Part shown: positions 38,438-47,003 of the stretch, in pieces | Layout: each line of letters opens with the position of its first letter | Position numbering within the stretch: the stretch's first letter is position 1 | NCBI RefSeq assembly: GCF_014595955.1 | Contig: NZ_JABVCF010000012.1 | Span: forward strand, 169,557 to 233,556 | Direction of reading: 5' to 3' | Length of the DNA: 64,000 bases | Source of the DNA: Pseudaminobacter soli (ex Zhang et al. 2022) | GTDB taxonomy: Bacteria; Pseudomonadota; Alphaproteobacteria; Rhizobiales; Rhizobiaceae | Program-made: the position numbers and the translations under genes | The notes under the pieces: model-generated | The model's database searches: none | What the model saw: the letters and a program-made list of their open reading frames with translations, nothing else | What the model was told of the DNA's origin: nothing

Positions 38438-39097
38438 CTATGCCGCCCGGCCGGTGCGTGCCGCCTCCACGGCGCGGAAGAACGCCCTGATCTTCCCGAC
38501 GTCCTTGACCCCAGGAGCGCTTTCGACGCCGGACGAGACGTCGATGCCGGGCGGATTGCAGAGCCGCAGCGCCTCGCCGATGTTTTCGGCATTGAGCCCG
38601 CCGGACAAGAGGTAATCGAGCTTCGGATCAAGGCTTTGAAGCAGGCGCCAGTCGAACGAGACACCGTTTCCGCCGGGCAGTTCGGAGCCCTTGGGCGGCT
38701 TGGCGTCGAAGAGGAAGCGGTCGGCGACACCGAAGTAGGGCTCGATCTTTCTGAGATCCGCGGCTTCGCTCACCGAAAACGCCTTCATCACTGGCAGGCC
38801 GTAGAACTGCTTGACCTCGGCGACACGTGCGGGGCTCTCCTTGCCGTGGAGTTGCAGCATATCCGGCTTCATCTCTGAGACGATCGTGTCGAGGACAGCG
38901 TCATTGGCATCCACCACGACCGCGACCGCCTGCGCCCGGCCCCCGACCGCCTGCCGAAGTCGTCCGGCATCACCAGGCTCGATATAGCGCGGGCTCTTGG
39001 CGAAGAAGATGAAGCCGACATGGCTCGCCCCGCCTTCGATCGCGGCGGCAATCGTCTCGGGCGTCTTCAGGCCGCAGATTTTGATGGAGAGGGACAT
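38438..39097 (-). CDS. trpF: Phosphoribosylanthranilate isomerase
   Basis: 219-residue TIM barrel for the Amadori rearrangement in tryptophan synthesis. Active-site Cys8 in the IKICGLKTPE opening and Asp134-type acid in FLFDAKPPKG are present, plus phosphate-binding LLSGGLNAENIGEAL. Heads the trpF-trpB-(TA)-trpA-accD-folC minus-strand run; the trpF-trpB gap of ~150 bases has no gene. Confidence 0.96.
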   Translation of the reverse strand: MSLSIKICGLKTPETIAAAIEGGASHVGFIFFAKSPRYIEPGDAGRLRQAVGGRAQAVAVVVDANDAVLDTIVSEMKPDMLQLHGKESPARVAEVKQFYGLPVMKAFSVSEAADLRKIEPYFGVADRFLFDAKPPKGSELPGGNGVSFDWRLLQSLDPKLDYLLSGGLNAENIGEALRLCNPPGIDVSSGVESAPGVKDVGKIRAFFRAVEAARTGRAA

Positions 39098-39404
39098 GGG
39101 ATGGGAGTGCCATGAATTTGCGGCGGAGTCGAGCAGGGCAGCTTCGCTGCCGCGCGCCGATCAGATCCTATCAAATCATATCTGCCGGCCTAGTCTGGTG
39201 CGTCTCGAAACCCTCAACAAAATACCACCTTGTATGCAGAACCTCTTTTTCGCCTTGTTGAACTTTTTCGACTTTGCAACTACTAGAGGCAATTAATTGA
39301 CATAGACACGCAAAGCGTGCACTATACTTACGTTTAGGACCGCTTACGAGGTCGAGCAAACCCACACTCGAAACAGCACTCCCTTGTTGGGAAGGGATTT
39401 CTTG
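39098..39404. other. AT-rich gap upstream of lipoprotein gene, no gene recognised
   Basis: A 307-base gap, noticeably richer in A and T than its surroundings. No reading frame of family type is seen; the promoter at 39297-39328 is listed separately. Confidence 0.5.
39297..39328 (+). promoter_or_regulatory. Candidate sigma-70 promoter for the lipoprotein gene
   Basis: TTGACA at 39297-39302 is a perfect -35 box, rare in this GC-rich DNA. A -10 candidate follows at 39320-39325 (CACTAT, 17-base spacer), overlapping a stronger box TATACT (39323-39328) at 20-base spacing. The downstream gene starts 76 bases later. Confidence 0.6.
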
Positions 39405-40082
39405 ATGAGGACTCTCTGCACCATAGCCTGTGCTGTGTCGCTGTCATCCTGTGCAGCAGGTCCAATTCAGGCAACGGTCAAGTCCCCAAGAGCCACAATT
39501 GAGGAATTGGGCTACAGCGCAGTGGCCCTTCCGTCCACGGCTTATGGGCCGGGATCGCTGGTGACATCACTCAAGGGCAACGGCCTGCAATCGCCATTGA
39601 AATTGACTTATCTTTGTCGTCCTGAATACGCGAATGCTCCGCAGCCTATGATCCACCCCGCAGCGACAAGTGAAGCAACAAGGGCCTTTGCGGGCAGCTT
39701 CAGGCTCGATGCAACCGCTCTCAACCAGTTGGGGCTGGGAACTGGCGCGGACTATGTCGAGAATGTGGATCTCAGCTTCAGGAATGTGCGCATCGAACAA
39801 CTCGCCCTCGATGACTTGGACGCGATTCGCAGCGGCCTGGGGCCGGTCTGCACCAACCTTGTGAGAGAGTACTCGGAAAAGAACCTGGCCTATCAAACTC
39901 AGCAGGCTATCCGCGCCGACGTGATCTATCGGGTCAGGCTCAAGAGAGGCCTTTCCGCAGAGGCAAAAGGCATTGCGTTGAAGCCATTTGTTCTGCAACT
40001 CGGTGGAAATGTCCAGGAAGAGTCAGACACGACATTTTCGGGTGAAGGCCTCTATCATGGCCTGCTGCTGACGAAGGTATAG
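39405..40082 (+). CDS. Hypothetical lipoprotein
   Basis: 225 residues. The N-terminus MRTLCTIACAVSLSSCAAG is a lipoprotein signal: short basic start, hydrophobic stretch, and lipobox LSSC with Cys16 as the acylation site. Ser/Ala-rich mature protein of mixed strand/helix composition; no family I know. Codon use and local A+T content differ from the flanking trp genes, and it has its own near-consensus promoter, suggesting a horizontally acquired or locally divergent gene. Start at ATG 39405, supported by GAAGGGA upstream; TTG at 39384 is less likely. Confidence 0.75.
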   Translation: MRTLCTIACAVSLSSCAAGPIQATVKSPRATIEELGYSAVALPSTAYGPGSLVTSLKGNGLQSPLKLTYLCRPEYANAPQPMIHPAATSEATRAFAGSFRLDATALNQLGLGTGADYVENVDLSFRNVRIEQLALDDLDAIRSGLGPVCTNLVREYSEKNLAYQTQQAIRADVIYRVRLKRGLSAEAKGIALKPFVLQLGGNVQEESDTTFSGEGLYHGLLLTKV

Positions 40083-40135
40083 CTCTCGCCAGGAACGACC
40101 AAGGAAGGGGCATAGGTGATCTGTCCTGCCTGCCT

Positions 40136-40897
40136 TCACTCAAACCCGATCGCCTGGAGCGCATTGCCGTTCTTCTTCAGCCAGGCCTTGCAGCGCTCGG
40201 TGTCCGGGCAGAGTTCCTCGCACAGCCTCCAGAAGTCCGGACCGTGGTTCATCTCCTTGAGATGAGCCACCTCGTGCGCGACGAGGTAGTTTATCACCGG
40301 CCTCGGCGCCATCATGATGCGCCAGGAGAATGAGAGCGTGCCATCGGACGTGCACGAGCCCCAGCGGCTTGAGGTATCCTTGAAGCGGATCGCCTTGGCC
40401 CTGCGGCCGACCGCGGCCGTATGTTTTTCCACCAGCGCCTCTATGTCGCGTTTGGCTTCCCGCTTGAGGAAGTCAGCGACGCGCCGCGGCAGGTGAAGCG
40501 GGTCGCCGTAAACGACGAGTTCCGGACCGGCTTCCCCTGCCCTGATCTTGGTGGTCCCGCGTTTGTCCGCTTCATGCACCAGCAGGTGCGGCACGCCGCG
40601 GACTGGAATTTTGATGCCCGGCCTGACCTGCGGCCGGTCGGGAAGCTTTGAGAGCCTCTGCTCCAGCCAGCCCTGATGGCGGCTCAGGAATCGCTCGATC
40701 TCGCCGCCCGCAAGGCCGGGCGGCACTGTCACTCTCAGCCCTCGCCCGCCTGTCTCGATCCGCAAGGTGAGCCGGCGCGCGCGCTCGTTTTGGACGATGC
40801 GCAAGGGCAGCGTGCGACCGGCGACGTTATGCTCGCGCTCCTCCGTACGATTGGGGGCGGGCCGGGATTTCAGTCGGTTCAGCAGGCCGAGGGACAT
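40136..40897 (-). CDS. YgjP-like metal-dependent hydrolase (M48-like, DUF45)
   Basis: 253 residues from ATG 40897. The metallopeptidase zinc motif HEVAH (His208, Glu209, His212) is followed by MNHGPDFW with the third ligand His218. The upstream SSRWGSCTSDGTLSFSWR block is diagnostic of YgjP/DUF45 proteins, which are fused to restriction enzymes in some species. No physiological substrate is known. The start is weakly supported, because no good ribosome site precedes 40897, and an in-frame extension to 41017 has no family similarity. Confidence 0.85.
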   Translation of the reverse strand: MSLGLLNRLKSRPAPNRTEEREHNVAGRTLPLRIVQNERARRLTLRIETGGRGLRVTVPPGLAGGEIERFLSRHQGWLEQRLSKLPDRPQVRPGIKIPVRGVPHLLVHEADKRGTTKIRAGEAGPELVVYGDPLHLPRRVADFLKREAKRDIEALVEKHTAAVGRRAKAIRFKDTSSRWGSCTSDGTLSFSWRIMMAPRPVINYLVAHEVAHLKEMNHGPDFWRLCEELCPDTERCKAWLKKNGNALQAIGFE

Positions 40898-40995
40898 AAA
40901 GCGAGCGATACGCGATTCGGGATGCGGCGGGGGAGCCACTTTGTTCCACAAAAGGCGGCGGCAGTACGGCTTTCGGCGGAGGAAAATTGTCGAGC

Positions 40996-41029
40996 ACAAA
41001 AACAAACGGCGCCGCACAGGCGGCGCCGT
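40996..41029 (-). terminator. Rho-independent terminator downstream of the DUF2852 gene
   Basis: Perfect 10-bp stem, ACGGCGCCGC at 41006-41015 and GCGGCGCCGT at 41020-41029, with a four-base loop and a T-rich tail when read on the minus strand. Ends the DUF2852 transcript before the YgjP gene. Confidence 0.88.
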
Positions 41030-41055
41030 CCAATCGATGGCAATGGCGTGCAGCT

Positions 41056-41526
41056 TTACTCGACGTCGTCGAGCGAACCGGACGAACCCTTGTGGGTGCG
41101 GCCCTCTTCGGTCGGCACCGGCGTGGAGCGGGAGCGGTTCGCCATAAAGCGGTCGAACTCCTCCTGGTCCTTGGCGCGGCGAAGCTCGCGCATGTATTCG
41201 TCGAACTCGGTCAGCATCTCGTCGAGCCTGCGACGCTCTTCCTCGAGGCGCTTCAGCTCATTTTCGCGCCAGTCGTCGAACGCCACGTTGCCGGTGCGGG
41301 CCATTCCGTGACCCCAGCGCTGGGTCTTGTCGGCGCTGCGGCGGCAGCCGGAGAAAATGCCGTTGGTCGCGCGGTTGACGTCTCGCTTGAAGCCTTCAAG
41401 CCGGTCGCCCCAGATGATGTAGGCGAGCATTGCAAGCCCGAGCGGCCAGAAGACCATAAAGCCGATGATCATCAGCGCAATGGTCGCGGGGGTCCAGGCC
41501 GGTCGGATCCAGGCGGTCGTGTTCAT
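41056..41526 (-). CDS. DUF2852 domain protein
   Basis: 156 residues. One hydrophobic segment (IALMIIGFMVFWPLGLAML) near the N-terminus, then a long charged coiled-coil stretch (RRLDEMLTEFDEYMREL) and a disordered tail. Matches the rhizobial DUF2852 pattern with W-P-L-G in the membrane segment. Function unknown; probably anchored in the inner membrane with the tail in the cytoplasm. Monocistronic, bounded by a terminator. Confidence 0.9.
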   Translation of the reverse strand: MNTTAWIRPAWTPATIALMIIGFMVFWPLGLAMLAYIIWGDRLEGFKRDVNRATNGIFSGCRRSADKTQRWGHGMARTGNVAFDDWRENELKRLEEERRRLDEMLTEFDEYMRELRRAKDQEEFDRFMANRSRSTPVPTEEGRTHKGSSGSLDDVE

Positions 41527-41641
41527 CTTCTCCCGTTCCTTCGGTTGGGGCAGCCGAGCCGGCTGCTTGGAATCGAGATGGTATGAAGCCTGCTCTGCTT
41601 CAATAGTTTCCGGTCCGAAACCGGAGAAGACCTTGATTCGC

Positions 41642-42784
41642 TTAGCGGAATTTTGCGCGCTCGATCACCAGCACCGCAATGCCGGCCACCAAGCCCCAGA
41701 AGGCGGAGCCGATGCCCGCCACCGTCAGTCCCGAAGCGGTCACCGCAAAGGCAACCGTCGCCGGAATGCGCTCCTTCTCATCCTTCAGGGCGATGGCAAG
41801 CGCATTGGCGAGCGCCGCCAGCAGCCCGAGCCCGGCGACAAGGACGATGAGTGAAGACGGAAGCACCGCGAAGATCGCAACCAGCGAAGCCCCGAACAGG
41901 GCGAAGACAAGATAGGCGAGCGCATAGAAGGGTCCCGTCTTCCAGCGCTCCACCGGGTCCGGATGGACATCCGGGCCGGTGCAGATCGCGGCGGAGATGG
42001 CGGCGAGATTGGTCGTCAATGCGTTGAACGGCGCTGTCAGCAGGGACACCACACCGGTGAAGGCGATCGGCGGGCCAGGCTCGGGCTCGTAGCCGGCCGC
42101 CTTCAGCACCGCCAGGCCGGAGAGGTTCTGCGAAGCCATGGTGACGAGGTAGAGCGGCAGCGCCAGCCCGAAGGTCGCCGCGAGGCTGAACTTCGGCGCG
42201 GTGAATACCAGCGTCGACATTTCCGGCGCCGGCATTTCGCCGATCCGCCCCAGCAGGGCGGCAAGCGCGATGCCTCCCACAAGCACCGCCACCACGGAGA
42301 GGACCGGGTTGAAGAGGCGGACGACGAAGAAGGCGACGACCAGCGGCCCGATCAGCAGCGGATCGGCGCCGACTGACTTGACCGCTCCGATGGCGAAGCT
42401 GACCACGATGCCGGCCAGCATCCCGGATGCGACCGAGGCGGGGATCCTCGACATCAGCTTGGTCAACGGCCTGAACAGGCCTGTCGCCGCGAGCAGCGCG
42501 CCGACGATCAGGAAAGCCCCCACCGCTTCGTTGATGGTAAAGCCCGAGCTGCTGCCGATCAAAGCGGCGCCCGGCGTAGACCATGCGGTCACGACCGGCA
42601 TTCTGGTGCGCCATGACAGCCAGGCCGATTCCACGGCCATCGCTAGGCAGAGCGCCGTCACCATGCTGGCCGTCTGCTCGCGCGACGCGCCGACCGCCTC
42701 CGCCGCCGCGATGATCAGAGCCAGCGTGCCGCCGAAACCGACGACCGCCGCAACGAAGGCGGATGCGGGAATGGAAAGGCGCAT
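41642..42784 (-). CDS. BenE-family benzoate/proton symporter
   Basis: 380 residues, about 12 membrane helices with the BenE/NCS2-like pattern: TAWSTPGAALIGSSS, IPASVASGMLAGIVVSF, VVAFFVVRLFNPVLSVV and NALTTNLAAISAAICTGPDVHPD. BenE transporters import benzoate or related carboxylates. No aromatic-ring-cleaving genes are adjacent; the next gene, with only two bases between, is an alpha/beta hydrolase, so hydrolase and transporter are probably one operon handling an ester or lactone of an aromatic acid. Inference only. Confidence 0.88.
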   Translation of the reverse strand: MRLSIPASAFVAAVVGFGGTLALIIAAAEAVGASREQTASMVTALCLAMAVESAWLSWRTRMPVVTAWSTPGAALIGSSSGFTINEAVGAFLIVGALLAATGLFRPLTKLMSRIPASVASGMLAGIVVSFAIGAVKSVGADPLLIGPLVVAFFVVRLFNPVLSVVAVLVGGIALAALLGRIGEMPAPEMSTLVFTAPKFSLAATFGLALPLYLVTMASQNLSGLAVLKAAGYEPEPGPPIAFTGVVSLLTAPFNALTTNLAAISAAICTGPDVHPDPVERWKTGPFYALAYLVFALFGASLVAIFAVLPSSLIVLVAGLGLLAALANALAIALKDEKERIPATVAFAVTASGLTVAGIGSAFWGLVAGIAVLVIERAKFR

Positions 42785-42786
42785 CC

Positions 42787-43563
42787 TCAGGCCGCCTGAT
42801 CGGCGATCACCCCTTCGAGCGCGGCCAGGATCATCTCGATGTCCTGCGGCCGCGAGAGCCGATGGTCGCCATCGGGCACCAGCGACAGCGTCACGTCGTC
42901 GGCCGGCAGCAACCCGACCAATTTCAGCGCGTGCTGATAGGGGACATCCTTATCGCGCATTCCCTGGATCACATGCACCGGACAGAAGGTGTCCATCGGG
43001 CCGGTCATGACCCGGTTCTTGTATCCGTCCTCTATAAGGGCGCGCGTGAAAATGTTCGGATCGCCGCCATATTCGGACGGAGTCTCGAAGAAGCCGTTCT
43101 GCTCAAGCTCCTTCTTCTGTTTCCTGGTGAGTTCCGGCTCGACCAGTTCCATCGTGAAGTCTGGCGCAGGCGCGATCAGCACGAGGCCTGCAATGCGATG
43201 GGCTTCCCCGCCCCGCACGAGTTCCTGGATCATGCGCAGCGCGATCCATGCGCCCATCGAAGATCCTACGAACACCTGCGGGCCTTCGCTCTGCGCGCGA
43301 AACACTGCCAGGCTCTGGGTCAGCCATGAAGAGATCGTGCCGTCTCGAAATTCGCCGCCGGATTCACCATGTCCGGAGTAGTCATGGCGAAGAAAGGCCC
43401 GGCCCGTACCCTCCACCCACTGGTCGAGTGCCTCGGCCTTGGTGCCAAGCATGTCGGACCGGTACCCGCCGAGCCAGACGACGCCCGGCGGCTGTCCTTC
43501 GCGGCGGCGGTAGGCGATGCGGATCCCGTCGACATCCAGATAGGCGGGTGAAGTGCGGTTCAT
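42787..43563 (-). CDS. Alpha/beta hydrolase
   Basis: 258 residues. Catalytic triad candidates are Ser102 in GSSMGAW, Asp206 in GMRDKDVP and His234 in PDGDHRLS, with the oxyanion-hole region around LGGYRSDMLGTKAEAL and HDYSGHGES. The serine motif fits the GxSxG rule as G-S-S-M-G. The ATG at 43563 is supported by the family-like start; longer frames to 44061 run antisense to infC. Substrate unknown, possibly an ester or dipeptide-like compound. Confidence 0.9.
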   Translation of the reverse strand: MNRTSPAYLDVDGIRIAYRRREGQPPGVVWLGGYRSDMLGTKAEALDQWVEGTGRAFLRHDYSGHGESGGEFRDGTISSWLTQSLAVFRAQSEGPQVFVGSSMGAWIALRMIQELVRGGEAHRIAGLVLIAPAPDFTMELVEPELTRKQKKELEQNGFFETPSEYGGDPNIFTRALIEDGYKNRVMTGPMDTFCPVHVIQGMRDKDVPYQHALKLVGLLPADDVTLSLVPDGDHRLSRPQDIEMILAALEGVIADQAA

Positions 43564-43681
43564 GCCGGATACCGAGTTTCGTCGCGGCTGCTTTTGGCAT
43601 GTTTGCAACGCAAGGCAAAGTCCCGCGTTAGCAGCCACAAAACTGCGGCGATGCTGGTGATTTATTCGTTCCGCCATGCTA

Positions 43682-43710
43682 TTGACTCGCGCCCCGGCGC
43701 ACCGACATAG
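43682..43710 (+). promoter_or_regulatory. Candidate promoter of infC
   Basis: TTGACT at 43682-43687 and ACATAG at 43705-43710 are spaced by 17 bases, a good sigma-70-type pair, 40 bases upstream of the infC ATT start. Confidence 0.55.
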
Positions 43711-43750
43711 GGCGCCGGCACGAACTTCAACAACTGAGGAGACCACGACC

Positions 43751-44287
43751 ATTCGCAGACCGTTCAAGGCAGGAGCGCCCGTCAAGGAGGGCCCGCGCGC
43801 AAACAGGGAGATCCGAGTACCCCGCGTCCAGTTGATCGACGCCGACGGCAAGAACCACGGCGAGGTTCCGACGCTTGAGGCCTTGCAACTTGCCGAAGAG
43901 GCCGGGCTGGATCTTGTCGAGATTTCCCCTAACGCAGAGCCGCCTGTCGCCAAGATCCTCGATCTCGGCAAGCTGAAATATGCAAACCAGAAGAAGGCCG
44001 CCGAAGCGCGCAAGCACCAGAAGGTCATCGAGATCAAAGAGATCAAGATGCGCCCGAACATCGACGACCACGACTACGAGGTCAAGATGAAGGCGGTGCG
44101 CCGGTTCTTCGAGGAAGGCGACAAGGTAAAGCTCACTCTGCGCTTCCGGGGTCGCGAGATGGCCCATATGGAACTCGGCATGCAACTCCTGCACAAGGTC
44201 CGTGACGAGGTCGCCGGCATCGCCAAAGTCGAGGCCGAGCCGAAGCTCGAAGGTCGCCAGATGATGATGGTGCTGGCGCCGAAATAG
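43751..44287 (+). CDS. infC: Translation initiation factor IF-3 (ATT start)
   Basis: 178 residues. Keeps 30S subunits free and checks start-codon/tRNA pairing. The N domain begins [20 protein letters not shown] and the linker and C domain follow ([30 protein letters not shown], both hallmarks). No ATG, GTG or TTG fits: the conserved N-terminus is preceded by ATT at 43751, and GAGGAGA ends eight bases upstream. ATT initiation is the classical autoregulatory start of infC, since IF-3 itself discriminates against it. A frame extending to 43676 lacks this logic. Confidence 0.96.
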   Translation: MRRPFKAGAPVKEGPRANREIRVPRVQLIDADGKNHGEVPTLEALQLAEEAGLDLVEISPNAEPPVAKILDLGKLKYANQKKAAEARKHQKVIEIKEIKMRPNIDDHDYEVKMKAVRRFFEEGDKVKLTLRFRGREMAHMELGMQLLHKVRDEVAGIAKVEAEPKLEGRQMMMVLAPK

Positions 44288-44389
44288 GCGCCGGCCATCT
44301 CTTCGGATCGGCTGCTCCGGTCTAGAAGAGCGTCAGGCACATCCGATTCAATTCGCGTCGCCGGTCCCGGCCGGCTCACGATTCAACAG

Positions 44390-44418
44390 TTGCGCTTTCC
44401 CGGCCTCGCCGCTATAAG
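44390..44418 (+). promoter_or_regulatory. Candidate promoter of rpmI-rplT
   Basis: TTGCGC at 44390-44395 and TATAAG at 44413-44418 with a 17-base spacer, 119 bases before the rpmI start. Its transcript would begin just before the leader hairpins at 44432-44492. Confidence 0.65.
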
Positions 44419-44431
44419 GCCGCCGTTCTGA

Positions 44432-44492
44432 GAACCGCCCGGCAGGGCATGCCGTGGCGGTTCCGTTTGCTTTTCGGGCTCTGGTCGGCCCG
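44432..44492 (+). promoter_or_regulatory. Structured leader of rpmI-rplT (possible ribosomal-protein autoregulation)
   Basis: Hairpin 1 pairs GAACCGCC (44432-44439) with GGCGGTTC (44456-44463), with an inner GGCA/TGCC pairing; hairpin 2 pairs CGGGC (44475-44479) with GCCCG (44488-44492). In other bacteria L20 binds such leaders and represses its own operon. No family-specific motif could be verified here, so the regulatory role is inferred from structure and position. Confidence 0.5.
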
Positions 44493-44536
44493 AAGACAAC
44501 AACAAAGCAGGCCCCGAGCCTCGAAGGAGAAGCAAA

Positions 44537-44746
44537 ATGCCCAAGATGAAGACCAAATCAGCCGCTAAGAAGCGGTTCAAGATCACTGCGACCGGCAAGG
44601 TCAAGGCGCAGGCCATGGGCAAGCGCCACGGCATGATCAAGCGTTCCAACAAGTTCATTCGCGACGCGCGCGGCACCATGGTTCTGGCGGAACCGGATGG
44701 CCGCAAGGTCATCAAGAACTTCCTGCCGAACGGCGGCGGCATCTGA
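44537..44746 (+). CDS. rpmI: 50S ribosomal protein L35
   Basis: 69 residues, strongly basic. The L35 opening [20 protein letters not shown] and [18 protein letters not shown], split here, are intact. Preceded by AAGGAGAA. Cotranscribed with rplT, 29 bases downstream. Confidence 0.97.
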   Translation: MPKMKTKSAAKKRFKITATGKVKAQAMGKRHGMIKRSNKFIRDARGTMVLAEPDGRKVIKNFLPNGGGI

Positions 44747-44775
44747 GCCTGGAACGATATTAAGGAGATCATGAC

Positions 44776-45174
44776 ATGCGCGTGAAAAGAGGCACAGTCG
44801 GCCACGCCAAGCACAAGAAGGTCCTGAAAGCCGCCAAGGGTTTCTACGGCCGCCGCAAGAACACCATCCGCATCGCCAAGCAGGCGGTCGAGAAGTCGCT
44901 GCAGTACGCCTATCGCGACCGCAAGGTCCGCAAGCGCAATTTCCGTGCGCTCTGGGTCCAGCGCATCAACGCCGCCGCGCGCGAGCATGGCCTGACCTAT
45001 GGCCGCTTCATCGACGGCCTCAACAAGGCCGGCATCGAAATCGACCGCAAGGTGCTGTCCGACATGGCGATCCACGAGCCGCAGGCGTTCGCAGCGCTGG
45101 TCGGCCAGGCGAAGGTCGCGCTGGAGTACCTGAAGGACACCACCCCGAATGCTTTTGAGAGCGCTGTCGCCTAA
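44776..45174 (+). CDS. rplT: 50S ribosomal protein L20
   Basis: 132 residues. [20 protein letters not shown] and [20 protein letters not shown] are typical; assembles early on 23S rRNA. Followed by a perfect terminator hairpin. Also a repressor of its own operon in E. coli; here such control would act on the structured leader upstream of rpmI. Confidence 0.97.
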   Translation: MRVKRGTVGHAKHKKVLKAAKGFYGRRKNTIRIAKQAVEKSLQYAYRDRKVRKRNFRALWVQRINAAAREHGLTYGRFIDGLNKAGIEIDRKVLSDMAIHEPQAFAALVGQAKVALEYLKDTTPNAFESAVA

Positions 45175-45215
45175 GGCCGCCGCGCTTCCCAAGCTTTCGA
45201 AAATCTGATTTGGGA

Positions 45216-45250
45216 AACCCGCGCCGGCAGGGCTGGCGCGGGTTTTTGTT
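45216..45250 (+). terminator. Rho-independent terminator of rpmI-rplT
   Basis: AACCCGCGCC at 45216-45225 pairs with GGCGCGGGTT at 45235-45244, loop of nine, followed by a T-rich tail. Separates rplT from pheS. Confidence 0.92.
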
Positions 45251-45255
45251 ATGAA

Positions 45256-45365
45256 GTGCGTCCTTCGAGGCTCCCCTTCGACTACTCGCCACTATGTGGC
45301 TCGCTCAGGGGCGCACCTCAGGATGAGGAAAGTCGGCGCCGCCCCTCTACCTCGAAGGACGCGCC
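45256..45365. repeat. Second copy of the GTGCGTCCTTCGAGG repeat family
   Basis: GTGCGTCCTTCGAGGCT at 45256-45272, CACCTCAGGATGAGG at 45314-45328 and inverted CCTCGAAGGACGCGCC at 45350-45365, the same parts as in the outer arms at 31775-32081 but with a different middle. No gene. Located between rplT and pheS. Confidence 0.8.
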
Positions 45366-45401
45366 ACTGAACGTGCCGCATACGCGGAAAGGGCATTTGT
45401 A

Positions 45402-46484
45402 ATGGATCTGTCTGGTCAGGAATCGGCACTTCTTTCAGAGATCGCTTCCGCCGGCGACGAGCATGCGCTCGAAGCGGTGCGCGTTGCCGCGCTCGGCAAG
45501 AAGGGCTCGGTCTCCGAACTCCTGAAGACGCTTGGCTCGATGAGCCCGGAAGAGCGCCAGGTGAAGGGACCGGCGATCAACGGGCTGAAGAACCGCGTGA
45601 CGGATGCGCTCGCCGCCCGCCGGGCCGAACTCAGGGACGCTGCGATCGCCGCCCGGCTTGCGGCGGAGAAGGTCGACGTGACGCTGCCTGTGCGCCAGTC
45701 GCCGGCCGAACGCGGCCGCATCCATCCGATCAGCCAGGTGATCGACGAGATCACCGCGATCTTCGCCGACATGGGATTTTCGGTCGCCGAAGGGCCGGAC
45801 ATCGAGACGGACTATTACAACTTCACGGCGCTGAACTTCCCGGAAGGCCATCCGGCGCGCGAGATGCACGACACCTTCTTCCTGCCGCCGGACGCAAACG
45901 GCGAGCGCAAGGTGCTGCGCACCCACACCTCGCCCGTGCAGATCCGGACGATGGAGGCGCAGAAGCCGCCGATCCGCATCGTCATCCCCGGCAAGACGTA
46001 CCGGCAGGACTCGGACGCCACCCACTCGCCGATGTTCCACCAGGTCGAAGGCCTGGTGATCGACAAGACGGCGAACATCGCCAACATGAAGTGGGTGCTG
46101 GAGGAATTCTGCAAGACCTTCTTCGAGGTGCCGAGCGTGAAGATGCGCTTCCGCCCGTCCTTCTTCCCGTTCACCGAGCCGAGCCTCGAGGTCGACATCC
46201 AGTGCGACCGCTCGCGGCCGGGCGAGGTGCGTTTCGGCGAGGGCAACGACTGGATGGAGATCCTTGGCTGCGGCATGGTCCACCCCAACGTGCTGCGTTA
46301 TGGCGGGCTCGATCCCGACGAGTACCAGGGTTTTGCCTGGGGCATGGGCATCGATCGCATCGCCATGCTGAAATACGGCATGCCGGACCTGCGCGCCTTC
46401 TTCGACGCCGACGTGCGCTGGTTGCAGCACTACGGGTTCCGGCCACTCGACATGCCGACGCTGTTTGGAGGGCTTAGCGGCTGA
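45402..46484 (+). CDS. pheS: Phenylalanine--tRNA ligase alpha subunit
   Basis: 360 residues. Coiled-coil N-terminus (about 1-85) for tRNA contact, then the class II catalytic core: motif 2 includes [19 protein letters not shown] and the motif 3 region ends with [14 protein letters not shown]. Works with PheT as an (alpha-beta)2 enzyme. It is usually followed directly by pheT, but here four small genes intervene. Confidence 0.97.
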   Translation: MDLSGQESALLSEIASAGDEHALEAVRVAALGKKGSVSELLKTLGSMSPEERQVKGPAINGLKNRVTDALAARRAELRDAAIAARLAAEKVDVTLPVRQSPAERGRIHPISQVIDEITAIFADMGFSVAEGPDIETDYYNFTALNFPEGHPAREMHDTFFLPPDANGERKVLRTHTSPVQIRTMEAQKPPIRIVIPGKTYRQDSDATHSPMFHQVEGLVIDKTANIANMKWVLEEFCKTFFEVPSVKMRFRPSFFPFTEPSLEVDIQCDRSRPGEVRFGEGNDWMEILGCGMVHPNVLRYGGLDPDEYQGFAWGMGIDRIAMLKYGMPDLRAFFDADVRWLQHYGFRPLDMPTLFGGLSG

Positions 46485-46487
46485 CTC

Positions 46488-46724
46488 ATGCCGACCCTGC
46501 TCATCTGAAGAGGCTACAATTTCCGCTTCTATGCCTCCGACAGGTATGAGCCGCCGCATGTGCACATCGCGAAGGACGGCAGGTCGGCCAAAGTCTGGTT
46601 ACGGGATTTGGAGATCGAGTATCGGCACGGCTACAATGACCGTGAGATCGCCGATCTCATGACCGTCGTCACGGAGCACCAGGATGACTGGATCAGAGCT
46701 TGGAGCGACTTCTTCGGAGTTTGA
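46488..46724 (+). pseudogene. DUF4160 protein gene, broken by TGA at codon 7
   Basis: The frame from ATG 46488 reads MPTLLI, then a TGA stop, then RGYNFRFYASDRYEPPHVHI and further sequence to a natural stop at 46724. Without the TGA it would give a 78-residue DUF4160 protein (conserved F-Y-A/S, EPPHVH, and WLRDLEIEYRHGYNDREI, broken into pieces here). A single C-to-T change of a CGA codon would explain it. Natural starts after the stop would lose the conserved N-terminus, so the gene is probably inactive. Confidence 0.75.
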
Positions 46725-46983
46725 GACCGAAGCCATGCGCCCCACCGCGGCCCGATGCGACGATCGGTTCGTGTATGTCACTCTGGCCGATGGCCGCCAG
46801 ATCCGCGCACCGCTCTGGTGGTATCCGTTTCTGGAGAAGGCGTCCGCGATCGACCGTGCCGAGGTCGAACTGATGTTCGAGGGTGTTTGGTGGCCAAAAA
46901 TGGATGAAGGAATCTCGGTCAAGAGCATGCTGTTGGGATGGAAAGCCCCCGGCGCCGTGCCGCCTTCGGTAGCGGCCGAATAG
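46684..46983 (+). CDS. DUF2442 domain protein
   Basis: 99 residues. Conserved VYVTLADGRQIRAPLWWYPF and VWWPKMDEGISVKSML are typical of DUF2442, proteins usually encoded beside DUF4160 and suspected to be toxin/antitoxin-like partners. The ATG overlaps the DUF4160 frame by 41 bases and is preceded by GGAG at good spacing; a later ATG at 46735 has weaker support. The partner gene is broken. Confidence 0.75.
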   Translation: MTGSELGATSSEFETEAMRPTAARCDDRFVYVTLADGRQIRAPLWWYPFLEKASAIDRAEVELMFEGVWWPKMDEGISVKSMLLGWKAPGAVPPSVAAE

Positions 46984-47003
46984 CTGGAGCTAATGTGGGC
47001 AGC

